A program made the position numbers and the translations under genes. DNA of 64,000 nucleotides from assembly GCF_004297105.1 (NCBI RefSeq), contig NZ_SCVE01000012.1, positions 983,724 to 1,047,723 on the forward strand, read 5' to 3'. The notes below the pieces were generated by a model, which had not been told where the DNA came from, made no database searches, and saw nothing but the letters and a program-made list of their open reading frames with translations. This document shows, in pieces, positions 59,775-64,000 of this stretch (positions within the stretch are counted from its first letter, which is position 1; every line of letters begins with the position of its first letter). The stretch comes from Herbiconiux sp. (GTDB lineage Bacteria > Actinomycetota > Actinomycetes > Actinomycetales > Microbacteriaceae).

Positions 59775-60839
59775 CTACCAGTTGGTTGCCGGACCGCAAT
59801 TCGCTCCGTCCGTCCCGTACCCGCTGGCGAGCAATGTGAGGAAGGAACTTGCCCACGGAGACGTGCTACATACCTCCCTAGAACCAATCAGTTCGTTCGG
59901 GACGTAGCGACCCGTCGATAGGGCCGTGTTGACGAAGAAGATACTGTCGCCAGCGTCCAGCACGTATCCCGAGAGAGGTGGACCCGACTTGAAGTTAACA
60001 ATTTCCCGAGGCGCGAAGCTCATCGGGGTGGTGAAGATCTGGCCTGCGTAGATCCCTAGGCTAACCGCGAGCACAGAAGCGATTCGACCGAGGCTTGTCG
60101 TGGTGGATGATCTTTTGATGTCAAGCTGGCGCTCGAGTACATCGGATTGAATTCTCGTCGTTGTTCTGGCTCTGAAAGGGTCTGGCAAGACAACCGGGTG
60201 CCCGGGAACGTCCTGAATGGCGATCCCCGCCATCCGAAATCCGTATCTTGCTTCGTGCCATAGGCGCCGGAGCTCTGTGTCAATCGGTGCCGGACCTCGC
60301 GACACCCAACTGATGAATGGTATCGCCGCAGGAACTCGTTCAGCGAGCTCGCTGCGCCAGTATACGTATGCAGATAGAAGGATGAGCAGGAAAAAGAACC
60401 AGGGCACAGTCGAAAAGGCAATTGTGACCAGCGCTATCAGGCCGACTCGGACAAAGTGACGTGGCCGAGGGGGCATGCCAGCTTGCCCATAGAGTGTGGC
60501 GAGTGCGTTCGCAGCACCTATGAGTATCAGATTCATGAGGCTGAGCAACGCGATCATGGCCAGGGCGGAAATGGGAAGAGCCTGAAAGATCGCTGTGGCC
60601 AAGTTCGTGTTTCCGCGCACTCGATATAGCAGGTTGATAACTACTACCGCGAGGCCCAACGCGGGTACCAAGGCGAAGCCACTCGCGGGAAGGGTCCGAA
60701 GTATTCTGGCGTTTGCCCTGTTCGCCGCAACTACGTCGCGGGCTTGCAATGTTCGATCGTACTTTGGGAACAGAACACGGAAGAGCGATTGGGTACGTAC
60801 GCGAAATGGGGGAGCTTTGCCCCGATGCTTAGATTTCAA
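59775..60839 (-). CDS. multi-pass membrane protein in the defence run
   Basis: 354 aa. Hydrophobic segments at about 53-75, 84-113, 128-161 and 255-275; N- and C-terminal soluble parts; a Lys/Arg-rich start. No family recognised. Position next to the ATPase/TOPRIM pair and other unknowns suggests a membrane-acting effector or sensor, by inference. Confidence 0.65.
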   Translation of the reverse strand: MKSKHRGKAPPFRVRTQSLFRVLFPKYDRTLQARDVVAANRANARILRTLPASGFALVPALGLAVVVINLLYRVRGNTNLATAIFQALPISALAMIALLSLMNLILIGAANALATLYGQAGMPPRPRHFVRVGLIALVTIAFSTVPWFFFLLILLSAYVYWRSELAERVPAAIPFISWVSRGPAPIDTELRRLWHEARYGFRMAGIAIQDVPGHPVVLPDPFRARTTTRIQSDVLERQLDIKRSSTTTSLGRIASVLAVSLGIYAGQIFTTPMSFAPREIVNFKSGPPLSGYVLDAGDSIFFVNTALSTGRYVPNELIGSREVCSTSPWASSFLTLLASGYGTDGANCGPATNW

Positions 60840-60882
60840 ATGCTCTTCCCCATTGGGCGGATTTCATTTAACCGTCGGTTAT

Positions 60883-61683
60883 TCAGTCCCGTGCTTTCGG
60901 CGGGACAGTCAGTTTGATCCTCCGGTCGCTCTCGTCCAGAAAGAACTCGAATCCCTGGTCGTTCGCGATGGCGTCCCTAAGAACTGGTGCGAGCGCCTTC
61001 GTGTGTTGAATTCCCCAGGGCACTGCTGAATCGGGCGCAACCAGCGATGGCTGGCCTTGCTGGCCCGTAGCAAGAACCGAGCCAACCCACCGTTTGGCCA
61101 TGCGAGAAGTTCCACGCCAAGCGTCCCAGGCAAGCGCGATCAAACCAGCGACTGATATGGGCGAACTGCCTGCAATGGCGACAAGCGAGCCCCAGACGGT
61201 CAGAAGTACGTCAAACGAACCAACGCGGGCGTCCAATAGTCGAAGCCCGCCAAGATGGGTGCGGAGAGGTTCTGGCCAGTTCGTTGCACCGCCGGACCGG
61301 AGTATCTCCTTCTGCATGGTGCCTGCCCGGCGTACCGCGAGGTCGAGGTCGGCCAAGAGTCGCGACGAGCCGAAGGCGTCCAACCCTCGGTATTCGGCGG
61401 TCACAATTAGTCTTGGGATCGGTTGTCCGTCCAGCCATGCGGGGTACGCGATCGAGACATCATCTTGTGTGGGTTTTGCAACGGCAAGGCTGCTAATTCT
61501 CCGTAGCGCGGTCGGCGTCAAGGTCTGTGCGGCTCTGTACTTACCAGACAGGGGGCTCGCTTTGGCAAGTCCCCTACCAGGCGAAGCAGTTTGTCGCTCA
61601 TTGACTAGGTATTCCAGTTCGCCCGGTACGCGAAGTAGGCTCAATGACGTTTCCATAGGTTCTCTTTTCATCAGGGCCAACAT
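60883..61683 (-). CDS. unknown 266-aa protein in the defence run
   Basis: Start 61683, 61668 or 61653 (METSLSLLRV). Two parts: ~1-130 with ALRRISSLAVAKPTQDDVSIAYP, IPRLIVTAEYRGLD; ~145-190 a hydrophobic stretch SFDVLLTVWGSLVAIAG, PISVAGLIALAWDAW (possible membrane hairpin); then a soluble C-terminus with FEFFLDESDRRIKLTVPPK. No family recognised. Confidence 0.6.
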   Translation of the reverse strand: MLALMKREPMETSLSLLRVPGELEYLVNERQTASPGRGLAKASPLSGKYRAAQTLTPTALRRISSLAVAKPTQDDVSIAYPAWLDGQPIPRLIVTAEYRGLDAFGSSRLLADLDLAVRRAGTMQKEILRSGGATNWPEPLRTHLGGLRLLDARVGSFDVLLTVWGSLVAIAGSSPISVAGLIALAWDAWRGTSRMAKRWVGSVLATGQQGQPSLVAPDSAVPWGIQHTKALAPVLRDAIANDQGFEFFLDESDRRIKLTVPPKARD

Positions 61684-61696
61684 CGTTCCACGGCGG

Positions 61697-62443
61697 CTAG
61701 AAGAGCATGGTGATGATGTCTTCGATGTGAGCTTTTGCCTTGTGCTCGCCCGGGCGAAGTTTGTTCGGATGGCCAGACCCGTTGCGAAGATCAAGCCCCT
61801 TCTTTAACTCTGTATGTTGGTTCTTGTCGATGATGCCGAGATCCTGAGCGACTTGCAGCAGTAGCGCTTCGTTGTACTCACTCAGGTCGTCTCGCTTCTT
61901 GCAAGCTTTAGCTCTCGGGTTGTGTTTCTGAGCCGCGATCGTGATCACTTCAGGCAGCGAATCCCGCCATATGCGTTCCTGCAGTTCGTGCACCGCTGCC
62001 ACCCACGTGAACACGATGGCTGCTCGGTGTGCACCAACTTCCAAACAATCAAGCGCCTCAGACGCAAATGCTCGCGCTTCGCTATCACCTATCGCAGAGA
62101 CCTTGGCGCGAAGGCCAGCCACTTCACTCTGCTTGACCATGCTGGAGGTCGAGGGGAGGGCCGGCGCGTAGGACTTTACGGCCTTGCGTCCGGTTTCGGT
62201 CAGTGTCCATACGCGACTTGTTTGTGAGCCCGTCGCATCGACATAGTGTCCAGCGCCACCAAGTAGGGATGCGATCTTCCATGTCTTCGCGCCGGTGATC
62301 CGTGACTCGACTAAAGCGCCACGGATCTCGGCTGTCGTGAATTCAGTTCGAGCTTGGGTAACCTCCAAGAAATACACCGTGGCAAGGACGCGAGACTGCT
62401 GACTCGCGTTCTTGAGGGGTGCTAGATATTCGACGAGCTTCAT
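61697..62443 (-). CDS. winged-helix + HEPN-domain protein
   Basis: 248 aa. N-terminal winged helix (about 10-92: SRVLATVYFLEVTQARTEF, TTAEIRGALVES, RVWTLTETGRKAV). C-terminal helical domain ending LRNGSGHPNKL, where R220-N221-x3-H225 is the RNxxxH catalytic motif of HEPN ribonucleases. HEPN proteins often act as toxin/anti-phage RNases. Overlaps the upstream gene (ATGA). Function inferred from the motif. Confidence 0.7.
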   Translation of the reverse strand: MKLVEYLAPLKNASQQSRVLATVYFLEVTQARTEFTTAEIRGALVESRITGAKTWKIASLLGGAGHYVDATGSQTSRVWTLTETGRKAVKSYAPALPSTSSMVKQSEVAGLRAKVSAIGDSEARAFASEALDCLEVGAHRAAIVFTWVAAVHELQERIWRDSLPEVITIAAQKHNPRAKACKKRDDLSEYNEALLLQVAQDLGIIDKNQHTELKKGLDLRNGSGHPNKLRPGEHKAKAHIEDIITMLF

Positions 62444-63030
62444 CCCGACGTGCTCAGAACGCTGAGGGCGAGCTTCTGCAATGCTTCGGCCGTGTCGTTC
62501 TTGGTTCGCAGCGTCTTCTTTCCCGGGGCGCCCACATAGTTTACAGTCGTTAGCGCATTCATGACCTTGACCCAGTTCGAGCCGGGATCGCACTTCAGAC
62601 GCTCGCATTCTGCTCGCACCGTGGCGGCCGGGACACCCGGACGATCCATCGCGAAGTCGTAAGCGGAAGTGAGAGCTAAAGCCACCGCCCGGGCCTGGTC
62701 CGCGACGTTGGCACCGAACCTGGACCTTGGCCCATTGACGTGGGGCGTTCCGTCCTCGAAATAGTAGAGGCGTTCGAGATGATCGACCAGCACGCCGCTT
62801 TCCTGTGAGAACTTCTCGAAGAGCTGAGCGTCCGAACGTTGGTCGCTGGTTGAGTCTTTCTCCTCGTCGCCCTTTTCGGCATCCCAGAGATCGTCGGGCG
62901 GAGCCACGGGGGCGGCGCTTAGTAGCGTAAGAGCCTCCTTGAAGGCATACTCTTGAATCGCCTCCGGGATACCCGCCTTCTCAACAGCCCCCCAGGCCCG
63001 CGCAAGAAGCTCTTCTACATCCACGTTCAT
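62440..63030 (-). CDS. unknown 196-aa protein in the defence run
   Basis: Acidic N-terminal half (DDLWDAEKGDEEKD), a helical middle (DQARAVALALTSAYDFAMDRPGVPAATVRAECERL) and a small C-terminus with SNWVKVMNALTTVNYVG. The last part, from FAMDRPGV to the end, looks like a helical HTH-type fold. No family recognised. Directly coupled to the HEPN gene. Confidence 0.65.
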   Translation of the reverse strand: MNVDVEELLARAWGAVEKAGIPEAIQEYAFKEALTLLSAAPVAPPDDLWDAEKGDEEKDSTSDQRSDAQLFEKFSQESGVLVDHLERLYYFEDGTPHVNGPRSRFGANVADQARAVALALTSAYDFAMDRPGVPAATVRAECERLKCDPGSNWVKVMNALTTVNYVGAPGKKTLRTKNDTAEALQKLALSVLSTSG

Positions 63031-63078
63031 CCCCCTCGGTTGGACTGACTTGTGAAATCTGTCGCTCTAGTTTCCTGA

Positions 63079-63861
63079 CTAGCCTGAACCGATACCTGCT
63101 AGGAATTTCTCACCCTCGTCGGTGATCCGAAGTGTGTGGTCAAGTGTGGACTTATTTGCGTAGCCGGGCCGCTGTGCAGAGATGAACGCCTGCGTGATTT
63201 GCTTAGTCGGGATCCCCGAGTTGAGATGGTCTGTAAGCCAGGCGATGTCCCTATTTGAGAGTCCCTTAATCCCGTGGTCCTTGGCAAACTTGATCACCCA
63301 GAGAAGTTTGTCCTTGTTGTGATTCATCTTGCCGTAGGGCGGATATCCATCCATGGTGGACGGAAACTCATCGATTGCAGCGAACGTCTCAGGCTTCTCG
63401 TGGTTGGGTTTCGTGCTCTTGGCTGTTGGCGTCGTCCGACGGGAGGAGCTTCGGCCGCGCGAACTGTGGTTGCCCTTTGAGAACGTAAAGGTGCCGTCAA
63501 GTACTCCATCGACCTTCGCGGTCAACATATATTCGCCGCTCCCATTGTCTCCAACCCAGCCCGCAGCGATCGCCTTATCGAGATCGCGGGGGAAGTTGGC
63601 GGGAGCAGTCTCCCGTGCCCGCCGAAACGCCGACTTCACGTCCTCGACTTTGAAGGACTCACCGCCGTCTTGCATGACGTAGGCGGCTAGCGCAACTATC
63701 TTCTCCGGGTTCTTCATAGCGCCCGAGATGTCAAGGGCATCGCGCGCGCTCTCCACCTGTTTGCTCCTCATTTTGGACTGGCTACTTCCCACGGAGGAAC
63801 TCAGTGTTGCGTTGCCTCCTTCTGAATTCAGGAACGCAATTATCTGGGCCGCCTGAGCCAC
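63079..63861 (-). CDS. tandem winged-helix protein, 5' end possibly displaced by an insertion sequence
   Basis: 260 aa with two winged-helix-like units: about 40-115 (EKIVALAAYVMQDGGESFKV, KSAFRRARETAPANF, AIAAGWVGDNGSGEYMLT) and about 180-258 (DKLLWVIKFAKDHGIKGLS, DRIAWLTDHL-type segment, LRITDEGEKFL), joined by a Ser/Arg/Pro linker (GRSSSRRTTPTAK). The first unit resembles the HEPN protein's winged helix. GTG start has no ribosome site; codons in phase continue upstream as YSDEIT and are cut by the element end near 63881, so the true start may be lost. Confidence 0.7.
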   Translation of the reverse strand: MAQAAQIIAFLNSEGGNATLSSSVGSSQSKMRSKQVESARDALDISGAMKNPEKIVALAAYVMQDGGESFKVEDVKSAFRRARETAPANFPRDLDKAIAAGWVGDNGSGEYMLTAKVDGVLDGTFTFSKGNHSSRGRSSSRRTTPTAKSTKPNHEKPETFAAIDEFPSTMDGYPPYGKMNHNKDKLLWVIKFAKDHGIKGLSNRDIAWLTDHLNSGIPTKQITQAFISAQRPGYANKSTLDHTLRITDEGEKFLAGIGSG

Positions 63862-63872
63862 TGTGATCTCAT

Positions 63873-64000
63873 CGGAGTAAGGTCAAGTCCCGTGGAGTGG
63901 TGTAACCGTTTCGTGATCCTTCAGGGATGTGGGGGCTAGTTTTCGTTGTGATTGCAGATGCTCGCGACGAGCTCACTCACGGTGTCGGAGTACAGCCCAG
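63873..64000 (-). mobile_element. end of an insertion sequence (partial, probable IS256/Mutator-like)
   Basis: A likely terminus begins at 63881 (GGTCAAGTCCCGTGG, then GTGGTGTAACCG), the kind of end seen on IS256-family elements. A minus-strand coding segment follows from 63936 to the window edge. If an 8-bp target duplication exists it would be CGGAGTAA at 63873-63880; the other end is outside the window. Confidence 0.45.
63936..64000 (-). CDS. C-terminal end of a probable transposase
   Basis: Minus frame open from the window edge to TAG at 63936-63938, reading LYSDTVSELVASICNHNEN at its end. Too short for a firm family; its position inside the terminal repeat suggests a transposase. Confidence 0.4.
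   Translation of the reverse strand, partial: GLYSDTVSELVASICNHNEN

Overview
The window is 64 kb of high-GC DNA (about 70% G+C for the first 53.7 kb) with strong GC3 bias, many GTG starts, stop/start overlaps of the ATGA, GTGA and TGATG types, and surface proteins ending in LAxTG-like sorting signals. This points to an actinobacterium, most likely of the family Microbacteriaceae. That placement is inferred from style and gene content; no rRNA or other marker gene is present.

Layout: 0-8 kb carries chromosomal genes (end of a MarP-like protease, VOC protein, amidase-signature enzyme, tetraspan membrane protein, aldo/keto reductase, macro-domain protein, DinB protein, purQ and purS). 8-18 kb holds a large LuxR-type ATPase regulator divergent from a giant secreted nuclease/double 5'-nucleotidase (2310 aa). 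18-26 kb has a PHP-domain protein, a furA-katA pair with a clear Fur operator, PadR and MerR regulators, DUF4188 and VOC proteins, and a cell-wall subtilase. 26-29 kb has an orphan fumarate reductase-type flavoprotein divergent from a LysR regulator. 29-38 kb is an iron/heme acquisition locus (hmuT-U-V, an HtaA-repeat surface protein, a second anchored protein, a SIP-like protein) with DtxR/IdeR-type boxes. 38-45 kb has a DsbA-fold protein lacking the CXXC, a thioesterase, a methyltransferase, lipB-lipA and an aldo/keto reductase. 45-53.7 kb is a tightly overlapped catabolic operon (enolase-superfamily dehydratase, amidohydrolase, SGNH hydrolase, sugar isomerase/epimerase, Gfo/Idh, unknown) divergent from an unrecognised 813-aa protein.

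From 53.7 kb the style changes. The right end is a genomic island, with markedly lower G+C from about 57.5 kb, and it looks like a defence island: a MGAWGT protein, an AbiEii-type nucleotidyltransferase with a small partner, a CPBP protease, and then a seven-gene co-directional minus-strand run (63.86 to 57.5 kb). That run ends in an AAA ATPase + DUF4435 pair resembling PARIS (AriA/AriB). Upstream of the pair are five unrecognised genes, including a winged-helix/HEPN protein and a membrane protein. The 5' end of the run abuts what appears to be the terminus of an insertion sequence.

Three families of intergenic palindromes recur. The first is TTGCCACA-n3-TGTGGCAA, in nine copies: an 83-bp tandem array at 5.4 kb, an array at 30.7 kb, and a single copy at 43.8 kb. 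The second is a 72-74 bp hairpin with core CTCGCGACTCGCC, in two copies directly after stop codons between convergent genes. The third is a weaker pair with core AAATGCGT. Together with the seven-gene defence-like run, these are the most promising undescribed features.
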